Below are positions 20,101-27,902 of a stretch of DNA of 64,000 nt, in pieces. Origin of the DNA: Paenibacillus zeirhizosphaerae (GTDB taxonomy: Bacteria > Bacillota > Bacilli > Paenibacillales > Paenibacillaceae); the NCBI RefSeq assembly GCF_030705605.1, contig NZ_JAPCKK010000016.1, forward strand, positions 682,001 through 746,000, given 5' to 3'. The position numbers and the translations under genes are program-made. Positions within the stretch are counted from its first letter, which is position 1; each line of letters starts with the position of its first letter. The notes under the pieces are model-generated. The model made no database searches. It had not been told where the DNA came from and saw nothing but the letters and a program-made list of their open reading frames with translations.

Positions 20101-20853
20101 GTTCGCGTTGGTCACCTGCCCCATCGTCTGTTTGACGGTGATAAAATCCAGCACATCCGGATGCCAGTCGTTCATCATAAGCATTAAGGCTCCCCTCCGG
20201 CTTCCCCCCTGCTCGATCAAGCCAGTCGTATAGCTAAACAGACCACCCCACGAGACCGCACCGCTGGAAGAACCGTTCACTCCCTTCACGATAGCCCGCC
20301 GTGGGCGCAGGGAGGACAGGTTGATGCCCACACCGCCGCCGCGTGCCATAATTTCCGTCATTTCGGTCAGCGTCTCCATAATGCCACCCCGGCTGTCCTT
20401 TGGCGAAGGGATGACATAACAGTTGAACAAGGTTAGCTCGTCGCTTGCCCCCGCTCCTGCCGCAATGCGCCCTCCGGGCACCAGCTTCCAATCGTCGAGC
20501 AGGTAGCGGAACTTATCACGCCATTCCTCCTGCAGCTCCGGCGTCTTCTCCACCGATGCCATCGCCTGGGCGAGCCGGTCCCACATCTCCTCCGGTGTCT
20601 TTTCTATATTCAATGTCAGCTTCTCTACGTCAGTCTCAATCATTTCACCCCAGCGGGTGCGGACCGTCACTTTTTTCCCCTCACGGCTGACAATTTCGCC
20701 TACCTCCTTGGTCGGGAATTTGGGGTCATCCTTGGTTAGGACAAGCACGACGTCGCCAGCCTTGGCGTTGTTTGTATCCGCATCCTTCCAGGCGTAGCGG
20801 TCCAGAAATATTTTTTCACTCAAACCTGTCAGTCTCTGCTGCGTCGTTTTCAA
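17188..20853 (-). CDS. nrdJ: Vitamin B12-dependent ribonucleotide reductase (class II) with an in-frame intein
   Basis: Makes deoxyribonucleotides using adenosylcobalamin. The 1221-aa frame is an 867-residue NrdJ (N-part 1-350, C-part 705-1221) interrupted by a 354-residue intein at the active-site motif NP^CGEQ. NrdJ features include GGRIAAGAG, RGGGVGINLSSLRP, QAPTGSTGTMVGTSTGIEPYF (motif parts), a TSCPD-type domain, and a C-terminal Cys cluster (CPSCG...CSSCGYSKCG) that may bind zinc or relay electrons. TTG start 8 nt after GGGAGG. Two NrdR boxes precede it; no cobalamin riboswitch was seen. Ends next to IS debris. Confidence 0.95.
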   Translation of the reverse strand: MKTTQQRLTGLSEKIFLDRYAWKDADTNNAKAGDVVLVLTKDDPKFPTKEVGEIVSREGKKVTVRTRWGEMIETDVEKLTLNIEKTPEEMWDRLAQAMASVEKTPELQEEWRDKFRYLLDDWKLVPGGRIAAGAGASDELTLFNCYVIPSPKDSRGGIMETLTEMTEIMARGGGVGINLSSLRPRRAIVKGVNGSSSGAVSWGGLFSYTTGLIEQGGSRRGALMLMMNDWHPDVLDFITVKQTMGQVTNANLSVCVSNGFMKAVKEDLDWELVFPDTSALDYDELWDGDLDKWKQAGRKVVHYRTVKAREIWHTIIESAWKSAEPGVVFMEYYNQMSNSWYFNPIICTNPCFHPNTRITTEYGLITIEDLYKKTKGEAFLVGTDLRLVEQAKVVGGRSYEVPGLRMRTATVFPTGQRETLNISLKNGMEISVTPEHRLYTNHGWKEAAQLTTNDYVYLQSGEGGFAAQDALGEEWGLFLGWLTGDGWISKRGDVGMVFGAADSEVIPQLLKAGERITGVTAKVFERSNGTKQVYWWRKALVEQLYELGVKAVRATEKEVPSALFTSSRATVTAFLQALFSADGTVYERDEMHRTARLTSASRKLLQGVQLLLLNYGISSSIYSSSGFYELIVNGNNLVVFAEKIGFKFVTRKQQALERIARPSRKSEKFASKVNKIEKGDVVTVYDIHEPETNSLIAGGMVAHNCGEQGLPGWGVCNLSAINLSKFYDEERHDVDWEELAQTTRYSVRFLDNVIDKTPYHFAENEKNQKKERRVGLGTMGLAELMIKLNIRYGSPESLEFLDKLYGFMAREAYLASADIAAEKGSFQTFDAEKYVQSGFMKNMIEVYPEVAEAVAAKGMRNVTVITQAPTGSTGTMVGTSTGIEPYFAFKYFRQSRLGFDEQFVPIAQEWLDAHPGEKLPDYFVAAMDLSAEDHIRVQAAIQRWVDSSISKTANCPADFTVEETKKLYELAFDLGCKGVTIYRDGSRDVQVLSTEKKDEGTADAPQKEGEAKESVPTPIPTTAEVAIQPAGKVVDKQYKSRPQVLRGATYKINTPFGMAYITINDLNGAPAEIFLNVGKAGSDVFAMAEALGRVCSLFLRYGDHGHKVELLVKHLKGIGGSGAIGFGVNRVESIADAVAKALEIHIQSGIVEHELDTPAPIAATLAQEESVFESNHGGEDGAGYSHQTATSRDLCPSCGSASLLNIEGCKTCSSCGYSKCG
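18742..19803 (-). mobile_element. Intein with LAGLIDADG homing endonuclease in nrdJ
   Basis: Residues 351-704 of the NrdJ precursor, 354 aa. It begins with Cys1 (CFHPNTRITTEYG) after extein ...CTNP and ends GGMVAHN before extein Cys+1 (CGEQGLP). Splicing motifs: block A at 1-13, block B TPEHRLY at 83-89, block F VYDIHEP at 334-340, block G ending His-Asn. Two LAGLIDADG helices are visible, FLGWLTGDG (128-136) and LQALFSADG (225-233), each with the acidic residue, so the endonuclease may be active. Insertion into NPCGEQ restores a perfect NrdJ motif after excision. Confidence 0.95.
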
Positions 20854-20958
20854 AGAATCAGCCTCCCAATCGTTGTGATGATTAGAAATCCCGTATAAGT
20901 CCGGTCATCTATTAATAACCGCCCAGGCGCTGGCACAAAACGGATTTCCACAACCAAA

Positions 20959-20974
20959 TCACAATATATTGTGT
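20959..20974. promoter_or_regulatory. NrdR box 1 upstream of nrdJ
   Basis: TCACAATATATTGTGT, near perfect match to the NrdR consensus acaCwAtATaTwGtgt. Confidence 0.8.
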
Positions 20975-20991
20975 TTGAATTTCATTTTAAC

Positions 20992-21007
20992 ATACCATAT
21001 ATAGGTT
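20992..21007. promoter_or_regulatory. NrdR box 2 upstream of nrdJ
   Basis: ATACCATATATAGGTT, weaker match to the NrdR consensus. Start-to-start distance to box 1 is 33 bp, about three helical turns, the usual arrangement of paired NrdR boxes. The rest of the intergenic region up to 21171 shows nothing further that I recognise. Confidence 0.72.
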
Positions 21008-21171
21008 TTATCATTTCGAAATTGTGAATTTTGCAGAGGGTGGATACTTCATTTCATAGCATTGCTCTGCCAATCTTCCACGGCCGGTTATGAACTCTCT
21101 GCTTTAAGTCCATACTAATGCCTACGAGTGTACAGTGCCGCTGTCATTAGCCTCAGGAGGGAGGAACTATT

Positions 21172-22920
21172 GTGAGACCGACAACAAATTCAACTGCTGC
21201 TCCGTCCGGGCATGGGCTGCCTGTCCCTGTCCATTTCGACCGTTCATGGGCGGAAGAACTGGATGCAAGAGTACGAAAAGGAGGACCCTGGGGAGACTGG
21301 GAGCTGTTCAGGCTTTCTATTGAAGCGGAAGAGGCCAACATCGTGCCAAGCTTCGATGAACTCCAGTGTCTGAAGCATCTGCAGGAGCTGACCCCTCTCC
21401 CGCATCAACTGGATACGGCCCGCAGGGTGCTGTTTGAAATGTCCGGACGCGCCATTCTCGCTGACGAGGTCGGACTTGGCAAAACGATCGAAGCCGGCAT
21501 GATTCTCAAAGAATATATACTACGCGGCCTTGCGTCCAAAGTGCTGATTCTGGTGCCTGCTTCGCTGGTGCTGCAATGGGTACGGGAGTTGAACAGCAAA
21601 TTCGGCATTTCTGCCGTCGCCCAGAAGAAGGCCCATTCCTGGTACTCCGACGTGGTCGTTGCCTCCATGGACACCGCCAAACGCGAGCCGCATTGTGATA
21701 TTTTGCTGGATACGGATTATGATTTGCTGATCATCGACGAGGCGCACAAGCTGAAGAACAAAAAAACGACCAACTACCAGTTCATCACGAAGCTCCGTAA
21801 AAAGTACTGCCTGCTGCTGACGGCGACTCCGGTACAGAACGACTTGTCCGAGCTCTTCAACCTGATCACCCTTCTTAAGCCGGGGCAGTTGGGAAAACAA
21901 GGGGATTTCTCAGCCAATTTTGTCGTCGATAAGCGTCTTCCCAAAAATGAGGAGCAACTGAAAGATGAATTATCCAAGGTGATGATCCGCAACCGGCGCG
22001 GCGAAGGGCCTGTGCAGTTTACCAAACGGCATGTCTCCAATATCACACTGACACTTTCGCCTGACGAACAGAACCTGTACGATGGCGTAACCTCGTTCGT
22101 TAGAGATCAGTACCAGGCGAACGGCGGCAATCTGAGCAGCATGCTGTCCATGGTGACACTGCAGCGGGAGGTATGCAGCAGCCGTGACGCGGTATTCGTC
22201 ACCCTGGTAAACCTTGCCAAGAAGCTGGCCCCCGATTCCCCGCTGCGCGACCGCATTTGGGAGCTTGTCGCAGCGATCAAGGCGATCAAGTCCAATACGA
22301 AGGCGGAAAAAACGCTTGAGCTGATCCGTAAAATGAACGATAAAGTCATCATTTTCACAGAATACCGGGCCACACAGGAGTATTTGCTCAATTACTTCAG
22401 AGAACGCGGACTGACGGCCGTTCCTTACCGTGGGGGCATGAACCGGGGACGCAAGGATTGGATGATGGATCTGTTCCGCGGTCGGGTACAGGTCATGATT
22501 GCTACCGAAGCCGGTGGCGAAGGGATTAACCTGCAGTTTTGCAGCCAGATGATCAATTTTGATCTGCCCTGGAACCCGATGCGGGTTGAGCAGCGGATCG
22601 GCCGTGTGCACAGACTCGGACAGCAGAACGATGTCCACATTTACAACCTGTCCACGACAGGCACCATTGAAGAGCATATTCTTAACCTGCTGCATGAGAA
22701 AATCAATATGTTCGAGCGTGTCATCGGCGGCCTGGACGTCATTCTCGAACGGTTCGAGCAGCGCGAATCCATTGAGAAAAGCCTGTACAAAATTATACTG
22801 GAATCCGGCAATGAGGATGAAATCCGCAGCAAGCTTCATTTGCTCGGCCATTCCCTTGATGCCATCCAACAAGAAGTAGAGCGGGAGGGTCGCAGTTTGC
22901 CGCTGAAAGGAGAATGTTAA
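21172..22920 (+). CDS. yqhH: SNF2-family DNA helicase/ATPase (YqhH type)
   Basis: 582 aa SF2 ATPase. Walker A DEVGLGKT (residues about 98-105), DEAH box (189-192), the motif III region LLLTATPVQN, motif V ATEAGGEGINLQ and motif VI QRIGRVHRLGQ are all present, so it should be an active translocase. In Bacillus subtilis yqhH precedes yqhG, as here. GTG start behind GGAGGGAGG. Cellular role is poorly known. The gene is followed by yqhG after one base, so the two are cotranscribed. Confidence 0.9.
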   Translation: MRPTTNSTAAPSGHGLPVPVHFDRSWAEELDARVRKGGPWGDWELFRLSIEAEEANIVPSFDELQCLKHLQELTPLPHQLDTARRVLFEMSGRAILADEVGLGKTIEAGMILKEYILRGLASKVLILVPASLVLQWVRELNSKFGISAVAQKKAHSWYSDVVVASMDTAKREPHCDILLDTDYDLLIIDEAHKLKNKKTTNYQFITKLRKKYCLLLTATPVQNDLSELFNLITLLKPGQLGKQGDFSANFVVDKRLPKNEEQLKDELSKVMIRNRRGEGPVQFTKRHVSNITLTLSPDEQNLYDGVTSFVRDQYQANGGNLSSMLSMVTLQREVCSSRDAVFVTLVNLAKKLAPDSPLRDRIWELVAAIKAIKSNTKAEKTLELIRKMNDKVIIFTEYRATQEYLLNYFRERGLTAVPYRGGMNRGRKDWMMDLFRGRVQVMIATEAGGEGINLQFCSQMINFDLPWNPMRVEQRIGRVHRLGQQNDVHIYNLSTTGTIEEHILNLLHEKINMFERVIGGLDVILERFEQRESIEKSLYKIILESGNEDEIRSKLHLLGHSLDAIQQEVEREGRSLPLKGEC

Positions 22921-22921
22921 C

Positions 22922-23848
22922 TTGTCCATGAGTACTGACGATATCCATTGTTATGTGATGTCCTACCTGCGCTCCACTGGCTGCAGCATTATTGAAAAGT
23001 CACCGGCACACGTCACCGTCAAGCTGTCTCCCGAGGCAGACAAAGCGCTGACGAACCGGCCGTATTACTGGGGTTATGTCGAACGTACCGGCGTACCGCC
23101 GGAAACGATGTCGTATACCTTCGTATTTGATCCGGCCGCTTACGAGCAACTACAGCAAGCCGCTCCACCTGTAGATGCAAATCCCGATCCGAACAGAATG
23201 CTTGCCCGATACTTTGGAACGGCTCCTGCACTGCCCCAGCTCGGTCCCAACCGCATCTTGCGTGAGGATGTCAGCTTTGGCAGCAGAAGGCTGCAGCAGA
23301 TTTTCGCCGCCGCCCGCGAAGGCGGCCGCTATGTCAACCTGTTCGAGCAGGCCGATCCCCAGCAGCTTGATGCACGCAGACCGGTAAAATATGAACCCTG
23401 GTTGGGGGGTTGCTTTAAGGTGGAATTTGTATGTGACGTGAAGCGGGAGGAACTGCACTTTCTCGGCATCTCCATGAGGACGGGACAGATCGAGAAGGAT
23501 TTCGGTAAGCTGCTCGTTGGCAAGGAGCTGAGCCCTCAGCTTGCCGGGAACATGCACATCCCCCCGGTCAAGCTTCCGCTTGCTGCTGCGGTGACGCAAC
23601 TGGAGTCCTATTTAATAGAAGAAATCCGGGGGCGGGATTACCGGTGGTCCGAGCTGGCGAGAGAACGCCTTGCTGAAGAACTGGCGATGATTGACCTGTA
23701 TTACGAGGATTTATTGAAGGAGCCTGACGAGACCAAACGGACGACCCTGCAAGAGCAGCACAACGCCCGCCGCCAGGAAATGTCCTGGCAATATGAACCG
23801 AAGGTGCTGATTTCCGCTATTAACTGCGGCCTCTTTCATCTCCGCTGA
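22922..23848 (+). CDS. yqhG: YqhG-family protein
   Basis: 308 aa cytoplasmic protein of unknown function. The N-terminal segment with NRPYYWGYVERTGVPPE and SYTFVFDP, and the later GRYVNLFEQ and PWLGGCFKVEFVCD, match the YqhG pattern, and the position directly after a YqhH-type helicase supports it. Starts at TTG (9 nt after AAGGAG); an ATG two codons on is an alternative. The C-terminal 60 residues are rich in Glu/Arg and probably helical. Likely works with the helicase; nothing more can be said. Confidence 0.85.
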   Translation: MSMSTDDIHCYVMSYLRSTGCSIIEKSPAHVTVKLSPEADKALTNRPYYWGYVERTGVPPETMSYTFVFDPAAYEQLQQAAPPVDANPDPNRMLARYFGTAPALPQLGPNRILREDVSFGSRRLQQIFAAAREGGRYVNLFEQADPQQLDARRPVKYEPWLGGCFKVEFVCDVKREELHFLGISMRTGQIEKDFGKLLVGKELSPQLAGNMHIPPVKLPLAAAVTQLESYLIEEIRGRDYRWSELARERLAEELAMIDLYYEDLLKEPDETKRTTLQEQHNARRQEMSWQYEPKVLISAINCGLFHLR

Positions 23849-24076
23849 GGACATATCCTTTCAAAATTCAGCGGACTGAGCCGCAGGGTGCCATCATTCG
23901 TCCGATTCAGGCTCCCCGTTTCCCGGCGAAAGGCATTCGGCCTGCAAATCGACAGCAGCATACGCCTTTCTTTATGACTTGTCCGGCGACACCAAGCGGC
24001 AGTATTCTCACCGCACCCGGTTTATGCTTAACTTGCCACACAGCAGATAAGTTTTTTATGAAAGAGGTGGGTATCC

Positions 24077-25144
24077 ATGAGACGCAGAAACGCATCGGGC
24101 AAAGGTCCGGGACTTCTCGCAGCGGCCATTATCGCTTTTACGGCTGCAGGGCTATGTTCACTACCGGTCCGTGCCGAAATCAGTGGACAAGCCTTCGTCC
24201 CCTCCGATTCATCATCGCCAGCGTTGCCAGAAATCCAGGGACATCAAAGCCAACAGGCCACTCATAGCAAGCATGAAGCGGACAGTCTGTTGAGCCAAGT
24301 CATGCCTTCCGGGGCCGCTCCCCAGGCCGTCAAGCTCACTGCGGAAGCAGCCCAGGCCTCACTTGCCGCCCAACCGTCGTTCAAGGGGTGGAAGAATGCT
24401 AATTTAACCTTCAGTCCGCTCGGCCCCGGAACGCACGCCTGGCTTGTGCTGGTGCAGACAGCAGGAGAGTCTGCGGGCTATATGATCATAAGCCAGGGCA
24501 AGGACGGTTCACTCCAGTTAAACGAATACGGAACCGGAAGCCTGCCTCCCTTCAGTCTGAATGTATTAAAGCCTGTCATCGAATCACTGGCCGCGGCTGC
24601 TCAGACCACCACGAAAAATATCCGGGTGATACCGGTATATGAGGAGCCTGCTCTGGTTTATTGGACCGTACAATCCCCCGCCTGGGAGCAAACCTTATAT
24701 ATAGACGCTTTTACCGGACAGGATCTGCCATTGGAAGAACCCGGCTGGAGAAGCAAGCTCGAACAGGCGGCCAGCTCGGCCGGTATGGCTTCTCCACTCA
24801 CGGATTCCGCATTGACGGATACCTATTCTTCCTTAGCCGATCACAACCCCTACGCCGATCTGGCATGGGTACAGCAAAAACCGCTTTCTCTCCAGAGCAG
24901 CAGTGAATTTGAAGAAGCGCTGCAAGCATCTCCTAGGATGATTTACAGCGCCCAAGGGCTTAATTATGTATTTAACTCTCCATTTACTGTAGGCGGATAC
25001 CAGCAGTGGTCTTCCGGTGATTCAGCAACGGACGGAATCCTTTACGTACGAACAGAATACACCGGACAAATGACCCGTTACCTGCCGTTTAGCCGCCTTG
25101 CAGCCGCTGGAGCATTTTATACGCTGGAGAACGAAGGACATTAA
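24077..25144 (+). CDS. Secreted protein of unknown function
   Basis: 355 aa. Arg-rich start, a hydrophobic core (LLAAAIIAFTAAGLCSLP) and an AEI junction near residue 35 indicate a Sec signal peptide. A Ser/Gln/His-rich linker follows. The central segments YMIISQGKDGSLQLNEYGTG and LYIDAFTGQDLP resemble PepSY-like or protease-propeptide folds, but the similarity is only general. Ribosome site AGAGGTGGG 5 nt before the ATG. No partner is evident; it stands between yqhG and yqzE. The 230 bp upstream show nothing recognisable. Confidence 0.7.
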   Translation: MRRRNASGKGPGLLAAAIIAFTAAGLCSLPVRAEISGQAFVPSDSSSPALPEIQGHQSQQATHSKHEADSLLSQVMPSGAAPQAVKLTAEAAQASLAAQPSFKGWKNANLTFSPLGPGTHAWLVLVQTAGESAGYMIISQGKDGSLQLNEYGTGSLPPFSLNVLKPVIESLAAAAQTTTKNIRVIPVYEEPALVYWTVQSPAWEQTLYIDAFTGQDLPLEEPGWRSKLEQAASSAGMASPLTDSALTDTYSSLADHNPYADLAWVQQKPLSLQSSSEFEEALQASPRMIYSAQGLNYVFNSPFTVGGYQQWSSGDSATDGILYVRTEYTGQMTRYLPFSRLAAAGAFYTLENEGH

Positions 25145-25205
25145 GACCATACTAACCGAATAGCCCGTTCCTGATCCGGACTCGGGCTGTCGGTTATCAG
25201 CCTTA

Positions 25206-25406
25206 TCATCGGCTCGCCTTCTGCTTTCTGTCTCCACTCCGTGAAGATTTAATCCACATGGAGAATGAGAACGGAAGCATCCCGAACCAGCGGGTTCGCC
25301 ACGACTCCTTCTCCATTTTCCGGGCGCGCCGCACATCCCGGGGCTGCTCCATATACTTTACGACCTGCTCTGTAATATACCGGACAAGCTCATCGCCTTT
25401 AGCCAT
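25206..25406 (-). CDS. yqzE: YqzE-family small protein
   Basis: About 66 aa. VRYITEQVVKYMEQPRDVRR followed by a charged stretch and RWFGMLPFSFSMW matches the short Bacillus YqzE proteins. The start at 25406 is set by GGGAGGT 7 nt upstream; a longer in-frame extension lacks a ribosome site. In B. subtilis yqzE lies near comG and a few genes from yqhG, so its presence here is conserved gene neighbourhood. No comG genes are present in the window. Function unknown. Confidence 0.8.
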   Translation of the reverse strand: MAKGDELVRYITEQVVKYMEQPRDVRRARKMEKESWRTRWFGMLPFSFSMWIKSSRSGDRKQKASR

Positions 25407-25597
25407 ATGATTAACCTCCCTGCCTCCCTTTCGGGACAGCCTTATTTCCCCTCCCATACTCAGCATGCGCATTTCCCCCTCAGTCTAAACCGATTTGCAA
25501 GCAGCATGTATGAATTTCCAAAAATTGAACATATTATCACCAGACTATCCTGTTCCCGGGGGCGATGATTTCCGGGGCCGGGAACAAATGATTGCTG

Positions 25598-25627
25598 TTG
25601 AAATACAACACCTTTAGGTGTTATTAT
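25598..25627 (+). promoter_or_regulatory. Promoter with embedded ArsR-type operator
   Basis: -35 TTGAAA (25598-25603) and -10 TATTAT (25622-25627) with an 18-bp spacer. The spacer holds the palindrome AACACCT-TT-AGGTGTT (25607-25622), and a half copy AAGGTGTT recurs at 25643-25650. A repressor bound there would occlude the promoter, pointing to autoregulation by the downstream ArsR-type protein. Confidence 0.65.
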
Positions 25628-25671
25628 GAGAAACGAAACCAAAAGGTGTTATAAAAACCAGGAGGTGTACG

Positions 25672-26097
25672 ATGTCAACCCAAGGAGCCTTACCTGAAAT
25701 TCGTAAAACTGTAATTCTTAATGCTTCTATTGAAAAGGTATGGAAAGCCGTCGCTACATCTGAGGGCATTGCAGCATGGTGGATGCCCAATACATTTGAG
25801 CCTATTGCAGGACATGAATTTGTTCTTCATGCCGGCCAATTTGGCGATTCCCTCTGTAAAGTCACCGAAATTGACCCACCCCATCATGTTGCATTCCATT
25901 GGGGAAAGGACTGGCACATCACTTTTGAACTGTCTGAGCTGGAGCAGAACAAAACGGAGTTTACGCTCATTCATTCCGGCTGGGATGAAGCTCAGGTTAC
26001 CGAGTTTGGACAGCCTCATCCGGTTATTCGCGGCATCATGGACGGCGGCTGGGAAAACATTGTCAAAAATCTGCTTGTTCATTATATCGAGGATTAG
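25672..26097 (+). CDS. SRPBCC/AHSA1-domain protein
   Basis: 141 aa. The fold signature is KTVILNASIEKVWKAVATSEGIAAWW at the N-terminus (start-like helix-grip proteins), then PHHVAFHWG and a C-terminal GGWENIVKNLLVHY helix. Such proteins bind hydrophobic ligands in a cavity; the Bacillus members usually pair with an ArsR-type regulator as here. Ribosome site AGGAGGTG 5 nt upstream. Its stop overlaps the ribosome site of the next gene, so the two are coupled. Confidence 0.9.
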   Translation: MSTQGALPEIRKTVILNASIEKVWKAVATSEGIAAWWMPNTFEPIAGHEFVLHAGQFGDSLCKVTEIDPPHHVAFHWGKDWHITFELSELEQNKTEFTLIHSGWDEAQVTEFGQPHPVIRGIMDGGWENIVKNLLVHYIED

Positions 26098-26099
26098 AT

Positions 26100-26426
26100 T
26101 TGGGGTCTCCTGCATTAAAGCATGACGTATTTCAGGCCATCGCCGACCCCACCCGCCGCAAAGTGCTAAAGCTGCTTGCAGATCAGGACATGGCCATTGT
26201 AGCTATATCGGAGTGCTTTCCCCTGTCACGCACGGCTGTTAACAAGCATTTGCATATTTTGTCCGCTGCCGGTCTTGTCAGCAGTGAAAAAATCGGCAGA
26301 GAGACAAGGTACAGACTCCAACCCGAACCTCTCGCCGAAGTCAGGGAGTGGCTCTCTTTCTTCGAAGCGTATTGGGATGATAAGCTGGAGCTGCTCAAAA
26401 GCTACGTCGAGAACGATATGGATTAA
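26100..26426 (+). CDS. ArsR-family transcriptional repressor
   Basis: 108 aa winged-helix protein: DVFQAIADPTRRKVLKLLADQD, AVNKHLHILSAAGLVSSEKIGRETRYRL. No metal-binding Cys motif is visible, so it is of the non-metal, AHSA1-linked type. TTG start 2 nt after the previous stop codon, with GAGGAT as ribosome site. The palindrome in the promoter 430 bp upstream is its likely operator. Confidence 0.88.
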   Translation: MGSPALKHDVFQAIADPTRRKVLKLLADQDMAIVAISECFPLSRTAVNKHLHILSAAGLVSSEKIGRETRYRLQPEPLAEVREWLSFFEAYWDDKLELLKSYVENDMD

Positions 26427-26522
26427 TAGTTATTTTATAGGAGTTATGGTATAGTCCCACTAATGTTAGACTGACGGTGATAAACCCCATTATTTGAATG
26501 CCATTATGAAGGGTGTGAGTGA

Positions 26523-26780
26523 ATGCAGAACGCTAAGAAGCTGTATTACGGAGAAAAGATTACGGTGACGTTTCAGCCAGAGAAATGCATACATTCCGGT
26601 GTTTGCGTGCAAGGATTTCCTTCGGTTTTCAATCTGGACAAGCGCCCTTGGATAGACCCTGATGCTGCCACGGCAGAGGCTATTGCCCAACATATTGACA
26701 AATGTCCGAGCGGAGCCCTGGAATACGAGCTTCTTGACGAAGATAAATCGGACAAGAAAGAGGAGCATAACAATGCATAA
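26523..26780 (+). CDS. Small (4Fe-4S)-type ferredoxin-like protein (YjdI type)
   Basis: 85 aa. Cysteines in KCIHSGVCVQGFPSVF and DKCPSGAL form the pattern of the divergent mono-cluster ferredoxin domain (Fer4_19 class) in which only three Cys are conserved. The C-terminus is acidic. It overlaps the start of the next gene by 8 nt, a pairing also known in other bacteria for YjdI-YjdJ-like proteins. Electron partner unknown. Confidence 0.82.
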   Translation: MQNAKKLYYGEKITVTFQPEKCIHSGVCVQGFPSVFNLDKRPWIDPDAATAEAIAQHIDKCPSGALEYELLDEDKSDKKEEHNNA

Positions 26781-27054
26781 TGTGATTCACGATACGGCCA
26801 ACAAACGGTTTTTGATTTCGGACCATGACGCTATGATCGCTGAAATGACATATGTAGTCTCCAGCGCGAGCCTATATATTATCGATCATACCTTCGTAGA
26901 TGCTGCTTACCGTGGACAGGGACTTGGAGACCTCCTTCTCGAAGAAATGGTGAAGTATGCAAGGGAAAACGAAATTAAGATTTTGCCCTTATGCCCGTTT
27001 GCTAAAGGCAGGTTCCAGGAGCGTGCCGAATTAAGAGATGTTCTTCATCATTAG
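26773..27054 (+). CDS. YjdJ-type GNAT-like N-acetyltransferase
   Basis: 93 aa minimal GNAT domain. RGQGLGDLLLEEMVKYARE is the acetyl-CoA pyrophosphate loop and helix; LPLCPFAKG is the conserved C-terminal strand with Cys. Starts inside the end of the ferredoxin-like gene (ATG at 26773), hence translationally coupled. The substrate is unknown. The gene ends in a terminator about 12 nt downstream. Confidence 0.85.
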   Translation: MHNVIHDTANKRFLISDHDAMIAEMTYVVSSASLYIIDHTFVDAAYRGQGLGDLLLEEMVKYARENEIKILPLCPFAKGRFQERAELRDVLHH

Positions 27055-27066
27055 AGTTGCCGAAAA

Positions 27067-27117
27067 AACAATCGGACCGGACAAGGATACCCCCTGCCGA
27101 TCCGATTGTTGATTTTT
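27067..27117 (+). terminator. Terminator after the GNAT gene
   Basis: AACAATCGGA (27067-27076) pairs with TCCGATTGTT (27101-27110), followed by GATTTTTG. Confidence 0.88.
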
Positions 27118-27149
27118 GAATATAGACCAGCGGAGTCCATTTGACAGGA

Positions 27150-27374
27150 TTAGATGTGAGGGGCTACTGTTACGTTATCGAACTTCACGGTGTTGCCAAA
27201 GCCTCCACGTAGGCCTATCGTCCCTCTGCTATATGTCGTATCGGTATAATTCAGCTTCAGCACATTGTCGAGAAACACTTGAATTTTGCCGAAATTTTTA
27301 ACGACCTTCAATTTGTACGCAGTCCCTGTGGATTCATTTTCGGGACGTTTTACGAGCCGTTGTACCTTGCTGAG
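27150..27374 (-). pseudogene. C-terminal remnant of a sugar-binding (CBM66/LamG-like) domain
   Basis: An open stretch of 74 residues ending at TAA (27150-27152) and closed upstream by TAG (27375-27377), with no start codon in a useful place. The sequence GTAYKLKVV...IQVFLDN...LNYTDTTYSRGTIGLR...VKFDNVTV has the repeating pattern of the jelly-roll domains appended to glycoside hydrolases. The rest of the parent gene is gone. Confidence 0.6.
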
Positions 27375-27390
27375 CTATTTACCGCCAAGG

Positions 27391-27897
27391 CTATTCGATT
27401 TGTTTAAATGTGTCGTCAAATGCATCCTCCATTTGACCGGCCTCATCGGAAACCACGAAGAAGACAAATCGTCCCTTCGTCTTCAATACATGATTTTCGA
27501 CCAAAAAATATTCGTTTGGGCGATAGCTTTCAAATTTTATTTTTTGCGCGGCAATTCGCTCCTCTATCTTCTCTTCGACGATTTCCGTCTGAGATTGTTC
27601 CTTTACCTTGATCACAACCCATTCGTCTGCTTTCACATTCGATACAGAGGTATAGAGAATAAAATCCTCCACGATATCCGCATCGAGCCTATACAATTTC
27701 TGCAGTTTTTTCAGATCCCCTTTTTTCATCTCTTTCAGATCCGCTGTCTGTTCGATTCTCTTGCCCACTGCAACGACCGAAAGTTTTTCCGTCGCCTCGC
27801 TGCCCCGGCCTGAGCATCCAGACAGAACACCGAGCACAACGACCATTATAAGAAAAAAAGAGAGAATGCCTCTTTTATTTATGCCTCGTTTTTCCAT
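27391..27897 (-). CDS. DUF4358-type lipoprotein
   Basis: 168 aa from the ATG at 27897 (GGAG 8 nt upstream; a GTG three codons earlier overlaps the previous stop). Lipoprotein signal with LSGC lipobox (Cys about 28). The mature part (KLYRLDADIVEDFILYTSVSNVKADEWVVIKVK) fits the DUF4358 family, whose genes usually accompany MBOAT and DHHW genes. Last gene of the cluster, overlapping the start region of the gap by a few bases with the DHHW gene. Presumably anchored outside the membrane and part of the same acylation machine; role unproven. Confidence 0.78.
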   Translation of the reverse strand: MEKRGINKRGILSFFLIMVVVLGVLSGCSGRGSEATEKLSVVAVGKRIEQTADLKEMKKGDLKKLQKLYRLDADIVEDFILYTSVSNVKADEWVVIKVKEQSQTEIVEEKIEERIAAQKIKFESYRPNEYFLVENHVLKTKGRFVFFVVSDEAGQMEDAFDDTFKQIE

Positions 27898-27902
27898 TAC
27901 AA

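Noticed and set aside
20854-21171. Cobalamin riboswitch upstream of nrdJ
   Set aside because: No B12-box-like sequence (GCCACTG core) was seen; two NrdR boxes explain the conserved features of the region.
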